Positions 17,547-25,552 of a stretch of DNA of 64,000 bases are shown here, one piece after another (position 1 is the first letter of the stretch; each line of letters opens with the position of its first letter). Below the pieces are notes generated by a model, which was not told the DNA's origin, ran no database searches, and worked only from the letters and a program-made list of their open reading frames with translations. The stretch comes from Pseudomonas laurylsulfatiphila (GTDB lineage Bacteria > Pseudomonadota > Gammaproteobacteria > Pseudomonadales > Pseudomonadaceae). The DNA is taken from NCBI RefSeq assembly GCF_002934665.1, contig NZ_NIRS01000005.1, positions 310,001 to 374,000 of the forward strand. The letters run 5' to 3'. Position numbers and translations under genes: made by a program.

Positions 17547-18212
17547 TCAGCGAACGCTGCTGCTGAAGCGGCTGGCGCCCGGCAGTTCCAGGACGATCTC
17601 GTCACCGACATTCAGCGGACCGACGCCCACTGGCGTGCCGGTGAGGATCACATCCCCGGCCTGCAACGAGAAGCAACCGGCCATGTGCTGGATCATCGGT
17701 ACGATCGGGTTGAGCATTGCGCTGCTGTTGCCGTCCTGGCGCACTTCGCCGTTGATGGTCAGGCGGATGCCGATGTCGGTCAGGTCGGCAAAGGTGCTGC
17801 CAGACACGAATGGAGCAATCACTGCCGCACCGTCGAAGGACTTGGCGATTTCCCACGGCAGGCCCTTGGATTTCAGCTCGGCCTGCTTGTCGCGCAGGGT
17901 CAGGTCCAGGGCCGGGGCGAAACCGGAGATGGCGTCGAGCACTTCTTCACGGCTCGGTTTGGTCGACAACGGCTTGCCGATCAATACCGCGATTTCCGCT
18001 TCGTAGTGCACCGAGCCGCGCTCGGTGGGAATGCTGAAACCACCTTCCAGCGGCACCACGCAACTGCCCGGCTTGATGAACAGCAGTGGCTCGGTCGGCA
18101 CCGGGTTATCCAGTTCCTTGGCGTGTTCGGCGTAGTTGCGGCCGATGCACACCACTTTCCCCAACGGGAAATGAATACGCGTACCGTCGACATACTGGTG
18201 CTGATAGCTCAT
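17547..18212 (-). CDS. Fumarylacetoacetate hydrolase-family protein
   Basis: A 221-residue single-domain FAH-family hydrolase. Metal-binding acidic residues occur in the family segments VHYEAEIAVLIGK and LTLRDKQ, with the loop GNSSAMLNPIVPMI in the catalytic region. Small members act as acylpyruvases or oxaloacetate decarboxylases; the substrate is not evident. It follows the D-2-hydroxyglutarate dehydrogenase gene by 40 nt on the same strand and is likely co-transcribed with it, so a role in clearing 2-oxo acid by-products is a reasonable guess. Confidence 0.88.
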   Translation of the reverse strand: MSYQHQYVDGTRIHFPLGKVVCIGRNYAEHAKELDNPVPTEPLLFIKPGSCVVPLEGGFSIPTERGSVHYEAEIAVLIGKPLSTKPSREEVLDAISGFAPALDLTLRDKQAELKSKGLPWEIAKSFDGAAVIAPFVSGSTFADLTDIGIRLTINGEVRQDGNSSAMLNPIVPMIQHMAGCFSLQAGDVILTGTPVGVGPLNVGDEIVLELPGASRFSSSVR

Positions 18213-18252
18213 TTACCGTCTCCTGCCTTCAAGGGTGCGTAAGGTTTGCAGT

Positions 18253-19647
18253 TCAAACCGCGAAGATCTTGCCCGGGTTCATGATGCCGTTCGGGTCGAA
18301 CACTGCCTTGACCGCTTTCATGTACTCGATCTCGACCGGCGAACGGCTGTAGGTCAAGTAATCACGCTTGGTCATGCCCACGCCGTGCTCGGCGGAGATC
18401 GAACCGTTGTACTTCTCGACGGTTTCGAACACCCACTTGTTCACGGTGGCGCACTTGGCGAAAAACTCGTCCTTGCTCAGGTTATCCGGCTTGAGGATGT
18501 TCAAGTGCAGGTTGCCGTCGCCGATGTGGCCGAACCAGACGATTTCGAAATCCGGGTAGTGTTCGCCGACGATCGCGTCGATTTCCTTCAGGAACGCCGG
18601 GACTTTCGATACGGTGACCGAGATGTCGTTCTTGTACGGCGTCCAGTGGGAAATGGTTTCGGAAATGTACTCGCGCAGCTTCCACAGGTTCTGCAGCTGG
18701 GTTTCGCTCTGGCTCATCACGCCGTCCAGCACCCAACCCTGCTCGACGCAGTGCTCGAAGGTTTCCAACGCGTGGTTGGCCACTTCTTCGGTGGTCGCTT
18801 CGAATTCCAGCAGCGCGTAGAACGGGCAATCGGACTCGAATGGCGCCGGCACGTCCCCACGGGCCATGACCTTGGCCAGGGCCTTGTCGGAGAAGAATTC
18901 GAAGGCGGTCAGGTCAAGTTTGCTCTGAAACGCGTGCAATACCGGCATGATCGAGTCGAAATCGGCGGTGCCGAGGACCATCGCGGTCAGGTTTTTCGGC
19001 GCGCGATCTAGGCGCATGGTCGCTTCGACCACGAACCCGAGTGTGCCTTCAGCACCGATGAACAGCTGGCGCATGTCGTAGCCGGTGGCGTTCTTGATCA
19101 GGTCGCGGTTCAGTTCCAGCACGTCGCCCTTGCCGGTGACGACTTTCATGCCGGCGACCCAGTTACGGGTCATGCCGTAGCGAATCACCTTGATCCCGCC
19201 GGCATTGGTGCCGATATTGCCGCCAATCTGGCTCGATCCTGCCGAAGCGAAGTCCACCGGGTAGTACAAGCCGTTTTCTTCGGCCACGTTCTGCAGGTGC
19301 TCGGTGACCACGCCCGGCTGACAAACGGCGGTGCGGTCAGTGAGGTTCACATCGAGGATCTGGTTCATGTAGTCGAACGACACGACCACTTCGCCATTGG
19401 CTGCCACGGCAGCGGCCGACAAACCGGTACGACCGCCGGACGGCACCAGCGCGACCTTGTGTTTGTTGGCCCACAGGACAATGGCCTGGACCTGCTCGGT
19501 GGTCTTGGGGAACACGATGGCAGTGGGGGCCGGGGCGAAATGCTTGGTCCAATCCTTACCGTAAGCATTCAGGGAGTCGGCATCGGTCAGCACCTTGCCA
19601 GGCTCAACCAGGGTCTTCAGCTCTTCAATCAGGGCAGGATTGGTCAT
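18253..19647 (-). CDS. FAD-linked D-2-hydroxyglutarate dehydrogenase
   Basis: A 464-residue flavoenzyme of the GlcD/D-lactate dehydrogenase superfamily. It has an N-terminal PCMH-type FAD domain (SGGRTGLSAAAV, GGNIGTNAGG) and a C-terminal FAD-oxidase domain with the metal-site segment WFGHIGDGNLHLN and the late motif SAEHGVGMTKR. The start at 19647 gives MTNPALIEELKT, and longer readings add a poor tail. The equivalent gene beside serA in Pseudomonas oxidises the D-2-hydroxyglutarate made by SerA, which drives serine synthesis. The divergent serA next door supports this assignment strongly. Confidence 0.9.
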   Translation of the reverse strand: MTNPALIEELKTLVEPGKVLTDADSLNAYGKDWTKHFAPAPTAIVFPKTTEQVQAIVLWANKHKVALVPSGGRTGLSAAAVAANGEVVVSFDYMNQILDVNLTDRTAVCQPGVVTEHLQNVAEENGLYYPVDFASAGSSQIGGNIGTNAGGIKVIRYGMTRNWVAGMKVVTGKGDVLELNRDLIKNATGYDMRQLFIGAEGTLGFVVEATMRLDRAPKNLTAMVLGTADFDSIMPVLHAFQSKLDLTAFEFFSDKALAKVMARGDVPAPFESDCPFYALLEFEATTEEVANHALETFEHCVEQGWVLDGVMSQSETQLQNLWKLREYISETISHWTPYKNDISVTVSKVPAFLKEIDAIVGEHYPDFEIVWFGHIGDGNLHLNILKPDNLSKDEFFAKCATVNKWVFETVEKYNGSISAEHGVGMTKRDYLTYSRSPVEIEYMKAVKAVFDPNGIMNPGKIFAV

Positions 19648-19713
19648 CGACAGAACTCTCGAACAATTCATGGTCATCCTGAGAACGCTTCACGTCGCAG
19701 GAATGAGTGTTTA

Positions 19714-19745
19714 GCGGGGTGCATATGCTAGCATACCGACCCCGC
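19714..19745. promoter_or_regulatory. Nested palindrome in the divergent dehydrogenase/serA control region
   Basis: A perfect 12-bp palindrome TATGCTAGCATA (19724-19735) sits inside a longer inverted repeat, GCGGGGT (19714-19720) and ACCCCGC (19739-19745). It is roughly 80 bp from the dehydrogenase start and 120 bp from serA. The position and symmetry suggest an operator shared by both genes. The binding protein is unknown. Confidence 0.55.
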
Positions 19746-19853
19746 AGGGTAGTGCCCAAAGGCTGTTCTGCGGTGACGGCATTCCTGCCGTTCGGGTCAG
19801 CTCCGGGCTGCGCCCCTCCCTGCCATTTTTCTCCGGGATACAGGTTTACGCAG

Positions 19854-21083
19854 ATGAGCAAGACTTCTCTCGATAAGAGCAAGATCAAGTTCCTTCTTCT
19901 CGAAGGCGTCCACCAATCGGCTGTCGACGTCCTCAAGGCGGCGGGCTACACCAGCATCGAGTACCTCACAGGTTCTCTGCCGGAAGCCCAGCTCAAGGAA
20001 AAGATCGCTGACGCTCACTTCATCGGCATTCGCTCGCGCACTCAACTGACCGAAGAGATCTTCGATCACGCGAAGAAGCTGGTGGCGGTCGGCTGTTTCT
20101 GCATCGGCACCAACCAGGTCGACCTGGACGCTGCCCGCGAACGCGGTATCGCGGTGTTCAACGCGCCCTACTCCAACACCCGTTCCGTAGCGGAGCTGGT
20201 GCTGGCCGAAGCGATCCTGCTGCTGCGCGGCATCCCTGAGAAGAACGCTTCCTGCCACCGTGGCGGCTGGATCAAGAGCGCGGCCAACTCCTTCGAGATC
20301 CGTGGCAAGAAGCTGGGCATCGTCGGTTACGGCTCGATCGGTACTCAACTGTCGGTCCTGGCGGAAGGCCTGGGCATGCAGGTGTACTTCTACGACACCA
20401 TCACCAAGCTGCCTTTGGGTAACGCCACTCAGGTAGGCAACCTGCACGAGCTGCTGGCGATGTCCGACATCGTTTCGCTGCACGTACCGGAAACCGCCGC
20501 CACCCAGTGGATGATGGGCGAGAAAGAAATCCGCGCCATCAAGAAAGGCGGCATCCTGATCAACGCCGCCCGCGGCACTGTTGTAGAACTGGACCACCTG
20601 GCGGCCGCCATCAAGGACAAGCACCTGATCGGCGCGGCCATCGACGTATTCCCGGTGGAGCCACGCTCCAACGACGAAGAGTTCGAAAGCCCGCTGCGTG
20701 GCCTGGACAACGTGATCCTGACCCCGCACATCGGCGGCTCTACCGCTGAAGCCCAGGCCAACATCGGTCTGGAAGTTGCGGAAAAACTGGTCAAGTACAG
20801 CGACAACGGTACTTCGGTATCGTCCGTGAACTTCCCGGAAGTGGCCCTGCCGGCTCACCCTGGCAAGCACCGCCTGCTGCACATCCACGAAAACATTCCG
20901 GGCGTACTCAGCGAGATCAACAAGGTCTTCGCCGAAAACGGCATCAACATCTCCGGTCAGTTCCTGCAGACCAACGAGAAGGTTGGCTACGTGGTGATCG
21001 ACGTCGACGCCGAGTATTCGGACCTGGCGCAAGAGAAGCTGCAACACGTCAAAGGCACCATCCGTAGCCGTGTGTTGTTCTGA
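19854..21083 (+). CDS. serA: D-3-phosphoglycerate dehydrogenase
   Basis: Catalyses the first step of serine synthesis, 3-phosphoglycerate to 3-phosphohydroxypyruvate. It can also reduce 2-oxoglutarate to D-2-hydroxyglutarate. It has 409 residues starting MSKTSLDKSKIKFLLLEG. The NAD-binding loop is GYGSIG at 158-163, and the catalytic Arg240, Glu269 and His292 (LTPHIGGST) are in place. A C-terminal ACT domain (339-409) is expected to bind serine as feedback inhibitor. It is divergent from the D-2-hydroxyglutarate dehydrogenase and followed by a strong terminator. Confidence 0.97.
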   Translation: MSKTSLDKSKIKFLLLEGVHQSAVDVLKAAGYTSIEYLTGSLPEAQLKEKIADAHFIGIRSRTQLTEEIFDHAKKLVAVGCFCIGTNQVDLDAARERGIAVFNAPYSNTRSVAELVLAEAILLLRGIPEKNASCHRGGWIKSAANSFEIRGKKLGIVGYGSIGTQLSVLAEGLGMQVYFYDTITKLPLGNATQVGNLHELLAMSDIVSLHVPETAATQWMMGEKEIRAIKKGGILINAARGTVVELDHLAAAIKDKHLIGAAIDVFPVEPRSNDEEFESPLRGLDNVILTPHIGGSTAEAQANIGLEVAEKLVKYSDNGTSVSSVNFPEVALPAHPGKHRLLHIHENIPGVLSEINKVFAENGINISGQFLQTNEKVGYVVIDVDAEYSDLAQEKLQHVKGTIRSRVLF

Positions 21084-21096
21084 TCGCGGCTTGAGC

Positions 21097-21126
21097 AAAA
21101 AAAGGGAGCCTTCGGGCTCCCTTTTT
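21097..21126. terminator. Bidirectional rho-independent terminator
   Basis: The hairpin GGGAGCC-TTC-GGGCTCCC is flanked by an A-run on the left and a T-run on the right. It can stop serA (plus) and the convergent DUF4399 gene (minus). Confidence 0.92.
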
Positions 21127-21142
21127 CATTTACGCAACAACG

Positions 21143-21568
21143 TTACTTGACGTTGACGGTGATCTTCTCGGAAACGATCGGCGGATCGAACGGCATGTGG
21201 TTGCTATCGCCCAGTTCAAGCTGCAGGGTGTGCTTGCCCGGCGTGAGCGTTACTTCAGCCTGGGTCTGCGCGGCGCCGAAATGCTGGTGGTTGGCATCTT
21301 TGGGGATCGGCGCTCCGGCGGCCGGCAACTCATCGACATCGATCAACAAATGGTGATGACCGGTGTTCTTGGTGGTGTCGCCCGCCGGTGCCAAGGCAAT
21401 ATTCTCGACAGCGAACTTGACGACGACAGTCTGTGGAACAGTCGCGCCGTCCTTGGGAGACACGATGGACACTTCGGCGCCTTTCGGAGCCGGCGTTGCA
21501 GCACTGGCCAGCACCGAAACACCCATCAACAGGCCAGCCAAAGCAGCGCGTGACATAAAGGTTTTCAT
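21143..21568 (-). CDS. DUF4399 domain periplasmic protein
   Basis: A 141-residue exported protein. The signal peptide, about residues 1-23, ends in SVLASA. The mature part is a small beta-rich domain with the DUF4399 hallmarks TGHHHLLID and NHQHFGAAQTQA, and ends GDSNHMPFDPPIVSE. The clustered histidines (HHH, HQH, NHMPF) suggest a metal site. No function is established for the family. It is divergent from the substrate-binding-like gene at 21704, with two short palindromes in the shared upstream region. Confidence 0.85.
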   Translation of the reverse strand: MKTFMSRAALAGLLMGVSVLASAATPAPKGAEVSIVSPKDGATVPQTVVVKFAVENIALAPAGDTTKNTGHHHLLIDVDELPAAGAPIPKDANHQHFGAAQTQAEVTLTPGKHTLQLELGDSNHMPFDPPIVSEKITVNVK

Positions 21569-21602
21569 TCTCTTCTCCAGTTTTTTCGTAAAATCCGCGT
21601 GA

Positions 21603-21647
21603 CCATGACAACTTCATGGCCATTCGTTGTCGAAGGCACTCGACAAC
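21603..21647. promoter_or_regulatory. Two adjacent palindromes in a divergent control region
   Basis: CCATGA-caact-TCATGG (21603-21619) is followed by GTTGTCGA-aggcac-TCGACAAC (21626-21647). Both lie in the 135-bp gap between the DUF4399 gene and the substrate-binding-like gene. They are candidate operators or mRNA hairpins. Confidence 0.4.
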
Positions 21648-21703
21648 CATAGCAAAGCGAGCCTGAATCAGAGGGTCGCGATAATAAATTCAAAGGAGTG
21701 ACC

Positions 21704-22288
21704 ATGCGCTTTCTGCCTGGCCTGATCTGCCTGCTACCCCTTCTGAGCCCTTTGGCTCATGCCGAACTGATTGATGACGTCAACGACCGGGGCGAGTTGC
21801 GCATAGCCGTTGAAGCCAACACTCCCCCATTCAACTTCAAGGATGGCGACAAGCTCACCGGCTTCGAAGTCGAACTGGGCCAACTGCTGGCAAGTGAACT
21901 CGATGTCCGGGCCGACTTTGTCGTCACCGACGGCAGCGATCTGCTGACCGGCGTCGAAAGCGGCAAATACGACATCGCTATCAACCACATAGCAGTGACC
22001 CCGGATCTCAGTGATCGTTTCGATTTCAGCGAACCTTACGTTCAAGCCCGGGCGCAATTGATCGCGCAAAAAGAAGAGCCGCGCTCCATTCTGCTGGTGC
22101 AGTCGTTGACCGAAGAGAAGCCCAAAACCAACCCGGCCGTGAGCCTGGCGATTCCGTTTCAGAAGGGAAATCCGGCGTTCCATGCCAGCCTGGAAAACGC
22201 CTTGCAGCGAATCAAGGATGATGGGCGACTGCAAGCGCTGGAGCAGAAGTGGTTGGGGGCGGGGGCGGATGTGGTACCGAAACAATAA
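21704..22288 (+). CDS. Short periplasmic substrate-binding-like protein (SBP_bac_3, second lobe reduced)
   Basis: A 194-residue exported protein. The start is the ATG at 21704 with AAAGGAG seven bases upstream. The signal peptide ends in PLAHA. Lobe I of the polar-amino-acid SBP fold is clear (GELRIAVEANTPPFNFKDGDKLTGFEVEL, described here over residues about 28-56; then YDIAINHIAVTPDLSDRFDFSEPY). After ARAQLIAQK the usual lobe II of some 80-90 residues is almost missing, and the sequence jumps to the C-terminal helix region NALQRIKDDGRLQALEQKWLG. Family members are normally 230-270 residues. No transporter genes adjoin it. It may be a sensor, a scavenger or a decayed gene. Confidence 0.78.
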   Translation: MRFLPGLICLLPLLSPLAHAELIDDVNDRGELRIAVEANTPPFNFKDGDKLTGFEVELGQLLASELDVRADFVVTDGSDLLTGVESGKYDIAINHIAVTPDLSDRFDFSEPYVQARAQLIAQKEEPRSILLVQSLTEEKPKTNPAVSLAIPFQKGNPAFHASLENALQRIKDDGRLQALEQKWLGAGADVVPKQ

Positions 22289-22289
22289 C

Positions 22290-22381
22290 CTGTAGGAGCT
22301 GGCTTGCCAGCGATGAGGCCATGACATTCAACGACTATGTTGCCTGTTATACCGTCATCGCTGGCAAGCCAGCTCCTACAA
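22290..22381. repeat. REPIN, 'ctggcttgccag' type
   Basis: Inverted REP pair of 92 bp that begins 1 bp after the stop codon of the substrate-binding-like gene. Confidence 0.9.
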
Positions 22382-22397
22382 GGATAGGTGTTCGGTG

Positions 22398-22883
22398 TTA
22401 GTTCAGTGCTGCCAAGGCTGCCGCTGCTTGCGGCAATTCCAACTCACTGAACACCTGCACCCCATGGCGCTTGAGCAGCGCCGCCGACACGCCCTCGCCA
22501 TCGACCTTCACACCGCTGAACGTCCCGTCATAGGTCAGCAGATTGCCGCAGGACGGGCTGTTGGCCTTGAGGACGGCAATGCGGATGCCGTGTTTTTGCA
22601 CCAATTCCAGTGCCTGATACGCCCCCGACAAAAACTGCGCACTGACGTCCTCGCCCTCGGTAGTGATCACCGAGGCCTGGCCATCGAGGACTTGCACGCC
22701 CTGCCCGCCTGGAATTTCCGCGGCCGCCCGAGGCGTCGGCAAACCGCCGGCGACCTCCGGGCACAGCGCCACGACCCGACCTTCGTCGAGCCATTGCTGA
22801 AGCTGATCGAACGGCCCGCTGGCCCCGCCGTCGTAACGAACGCGGTGGCCCAACAGGCAGCGGCTGACGAGAATTTTCTGCAT
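22398..22883 (-). CDS. DUF523 domain protein
   Basis: A 161-residue cytoplasmic protein of the DUF523 (YbbK-type) family. The conserved Cys motifs are visible: CLLGHRVRYDGG near the N-terminus, CPEVAGGLPTPR, and SPSCG in the middle. These cysteines suggest metal or iron-sulfur binding. No activity is assigned. It starts 2 nt after the 2OG-Fe(II) oxygenase stop, so the two are translationally coupled in one operon. Confidence 0.88.
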   Translation of the reverse strand: MQKILVSRCLLGHRVRYDGGASGPFDQLQQWLDEGRVVALCPEVAGGLPTPRAAAEIPGGQGVQVLDGQASVITTEGEDVSAQFLSGAYQALELVQKHGIRIAVLKANSPSCGNLLTYDGTFSGVKVDGEGVSAALLKRHGVQVFSELELPQAAAALAALN

Positions 22884-22885
22884 GA

Positions 22886-23518
22886 TCAGAACGGCTCGTT
22901 GCCGCGCCGCCGGAACCAGCCCGTCAGCGACAGGCGATCGCGGGTCGCGGGCAGGACTTCGTGGGGAACCTCTCCGGAGAGAAACACCACCAGGCAGCCG
23001 CCGGTAGGCTGTACGTCGTGGACGCGATCGTTGTCGAGGTACATGCGCAACGAGCCACCGTGCTCGGGAAGCCAGCCGTCATTGAGGTAAACCACCGCCG
23101 AAACCATGCGCCGGTCGTCATCGCGAAAGCGATCGACATGCCTGAGGTAGAACGCCCCGGGCGGGTACATCGCAAAATGGCTTTCGAAATCCTCCAGGCC
23201 GAGAAACAGACCGCGATTGATCGCCTCGCGCAGGCTGTCCATCAAACTCAGATAGCTGTCGCAAGCCTCGGCCTGACCGGGGTCGATCCATTGGATATGG
23301 TCGCCACGAATCCCTTCGCGGATTTCCGAAAACGGTCCACGGCCCACGGCGGCCGGAGCCAGCTCACCCTCGGCAGCACGCTTGCGACACTCGGCCGCCA
23401 GCGCTCGGGTCAGGTCCTGAGGCAGGAAAATATTCTGCTGCGACCAGCCGTGCTCGGCCAGGTCGTCGACGATTCGTAACAGCAGCGGGTGATCAGAGGA
23501 TATTTGCATGGCGCGCAT
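22886..23518 (-). CDS. 2-oxoglutarate/Fe(II)-dependent oxygenase (prolyl-4-hydroxylase-like)
   Basis: A 210-residue dioxygenase. The iron triad is His127 and Asp129 (RHVDRF) with His186 (GEVPHEVLP). Arg193 or Arg195 follows as the 2-oxoglutarate ligand. The core strand SAVVYLNDGWLPEHGGSLRMY is typical of the P4Hc fold. The start at 23518 has AGGAA just upstream. Related bacterial proteins hydroxylate prolines in proteins such as EF-Tu, so a protein substrate is possible but unproven. It is the first gene of a two-gene operon with the DUF523 protein. Confidence 0.88.
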   Translation of the reverse strand: MRAMQISSDHPLLLRIVDDLAEHGWSQQNIFLPQDLTRALAAECRKRAAEGELAPAAVGRGPFSEIREGIRGDHIQWIDPGQAEACDSYLSLMDSLREAINRGLFLGLEDFESHFAMYPPGAFYLRHVDRFRDDDRRMVSAVVYLNDGWLPEHGGSLRMYLDNDRVHDVQPTGGCLVVFLSGEVPHEVLPATRDRLSLTGWFRRRGNEPF

Positions 23519-23626
23519 AGTATTCCTGTGCCCGAAAATCCGACAGAGCCGCGCAGCGGGTTGATACGAATTCTCGACAAGTACGGATGCCACACGGAGA
23601 ATAGTCGCCTGCTGACTGGAGTCCCT

Positions 23627-24379
23627 ATGCGCCGTTTGCTTTTATCACTGCTGATGTTCTGCGTATTGCCCGCCTGGGCAGACGGCCACGACCAGTTGTA
23701 CAAGGTCGCCGGCTGGCCGGAACAACGCGCGCATTTCAACGACGCCCTCTCGGCTGCCCAGCAACGCTACCAGGGCAGCCTGCCTCCTGCGGTGTATCAG
23801 GCTCTGGTCAATAACAGCAATCAGCGATTTTCCGCCCAGGCCGTGGACCAGCGCGCCGAAGCGCAATTGCGCAAGAACCTCGCCGATCCAAAACCTGCAC
23901 TGACGTTTTTCCAGTCGCCCCTGGGCAAGAAGATCGTTGCTGCCGAGTTGCTGGCGACCCGTCGCGACCAACTGGCAAAAAATGCCAAGGGCTTGCCAAA
24001 GATGCAGGCCAGCGACAGCCGCCTACTGATCATCGGCCATCTGGCACAAGCGCTGCCTGCTCGCGAAGCCGGCGCGGAAGTCAGCCTGGCGATTGCCGGT
24101 GTGGCCGCCGACAGCCTGAGTTCGATGATCCCGGGATTGCTCGGTGCCGGTCAGGCCCAGGGCATGCTCAACGGCCAGCGCCAGCGCCTGATGGACCAGA
24201 TTGGCAGCGACCTGAACAACACGCTGCTGTATGTCTATCGCGACCTGTCGGACGACGAACTGGAAGAGTTCGCGACCTTCGCCGAATCGACGCAAGGTCA
24301 GGCTTACTATCAGGCGGCACTGGCGGCGATTCGCGCGGGGTTGGCGGTGGGACAGAGCAACTCGAACCTGACGCAGTGA
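23627..24379 (+). CDS. DUF2059 domain exported protein
   Basis: A 250-residue protein with a short signal peptide ending PAWA at residue 18. The mature part is almost wholly helical. The DUF2059-type segments are AEAQLRKNLADPKPALTFF in the first half and VYRDLSDDELEEFATFAEST, then QGQAYYQAALAAI, near the C-terminus. The function is unknown. It is divergent from the oxygenase operon and followed by a REPIN. Confidence 0.75.
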   Translation: MRRLLLSLLMFCVLPAWADGHDQLYKVAGWPEQRAHFNDALSAAQQRYQGSLPPAVYQALVNNSNQRFSAQAVDQRAEAQLRKNLADPKPALTFFQSPLGKKIVAAELLATRRDQLAKNAKGLPKMQASDSRLLIIGHLAQALPAREAGAEVSLAIAGVAADSLSSMIPGLLGAGQAQGMLNGQRQRLMDQIGSDLNNTLLYVYRDLSDDELEEFATFAESTQGQAYYQAALAAIRAGLAVGQSNSNLTQ

Positions 24380-24402
24380 TTTTCGGCGCCTGACAGATTG
24401 CT

Positions 24403-24492
24403 ATCGCGGGCAAGCCCGCTCCCACAGTGTTTTGAGTCAACCCACTATTTTGTGATCACCGCGAAACCTGTGGGAGCGGGCTTGCCCGCGAT
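24403..24492. repeat. REPIN, 'gcgggcttgcccgc' type
   Basis: Inverted REP pair of about 90 bp between the convergent DUF2059 gene and the alpha/beta hydrolase gene. Confidence 0.9.
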
Positions 24493-24508
24493 GGGGCCCG
24501 AACTGTTG

Positions 24509-25456
24509 CTAAGGATTCCGACCCTTGATCCGCTTGGTCAAAAACCCTAGATACTCCTGCCGCATCACCAGTGTTTCATTCGCCAGATGATGCCGCGCCT
24601 CAGGCAACATCAGGACCTGCGGCCTATCAAACTTGCCCCGCAACACTTCAAGGTTATGCTCCCAATCCACGGTCATGTCTGCCTGCCCCTGCACGATCAG
24701 CGGCCGCCTGGTGCTGACCGGCGCCGCCTCAACGCGTTTGATCCAGCGTGCCAGCGCGCCCACCCAGGCTGTCGGCAGACGCAGCGGCTGCAATGGATCG
24801 GCTTGCAGGAACGGCAGAAAGGCCGGGTCGTTGGAGTTCTCGCTGAAGCGCCGGGCAATGGCTTTGACGAACGGCCTGAGCAAGTAATAGCTCAGATGCG
24901 ACCAACCCCACGCTCGCGGCCGCACCAACGGTGCCAACAGAATCACCTGACCCTGGGCCGGGCTGCTCGCCCCCGCATGCAACACATGATCGATCACGAT
25001 CGCCCCACCGGTACTTTGCCCGCACAGGTGCCACGGTTGCGGCAAATCGAGGGATTGCGCCTCGCTGAACAACCCTTGCAGCGTGTCCTGGTACTCGGCG
25101 AAATCCCTGATGCTCGCCCGCTCGCCGCTGGACAAGCCATGCCCCGGCAGGTCACAGGCAATCACCGCAAAGCCTTGGTCCAAGGCCCATTCGATCACAT
25201 GCCGGTAGAGCCCGGTGTGGTCGTAGAAGCCGTGGATGACAAACAGCGTCGCCTTCGCCCGCTCGGGCCACCAGAACTGGCTGACCAGCTCATAACCATC
25301 GACCTCGAAGCGCCCAAGACCGCTGCGCACCTGACGCGGCGCAAAATCCAGCCCGTAGAATTGCTGGTAGGCCTGCGCCTGCGCCGACAACGGCTGCCCG
25401 GCCGCCAGTGGCAGCAAGCTTGCACGTAGAAGATCAGGGTCGAAAGTGGCCGGCAT
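24509..25456 (-). CDS. Alpha/beta hydrolase, serine aminopeptidase S33 / lysophospholipase-like
   Basis: A 315-residue hydrolase. The nucleophile elbow is GQSTG with Ser148, and the oxyanion region is IHGFYDHTG (from 74). DLPGHGLSSGER is the typical monoglyceride lipase-type strand. The acid residue probably lies in VQGQADMTVDW and the catalytic His in PEARHHLANE. There is no signal peptide. The family covers monoacylglycerol lipases and lysophospholipases; the exact substrate is open. Confidence 0.87.
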   Translation of the reverse strand: MPATFDPDLLRASLLPLAAGQPLSAQAQAYQQFYGLDFAPRQVRSGLGRFEVDGYELVSQFWWPERAKATLFVIHGFYDHTGLYRHVIEWALDQGFAVIACDLPGHGLSSGERASIRDFAEYQDTLQGLFSEAQSLDLPQPWHLCGQSTGGAIVIDHVLHAGASSPAQGQVILLAPLVRPRAWGWSHLSYYLLRPFVKAIARRFSENSNDPAFLPFLQADPLQPLRLPTAWVGALARWIKRVEAAPVSTRRPLIVQGQADMTVDWEHNLEVLRGKFDRPQVLMLPEARHHLANETLVMRQEYLGFLTKRIKGRNP

Positions 25457-25552
25457 GGACGATTCCAGAGCGTGAAACGGACTTTATAGGCCTGCGATAT
25501 TCTTCTGTCGCGGCAAGCATGGCAAGCTAGCCGACCTTCGAGGACTGAACCG

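Noticed and set aside
18253..19647. Glycolate oxidase subunit GlcD or D-lactate dehydrogenase as an alternative call
   Set aside because: No glcE or glcF genes follow, and the divergent serA neighbour matches the described serine-linked D-2-hydroxyglutarate dehydrogenase.
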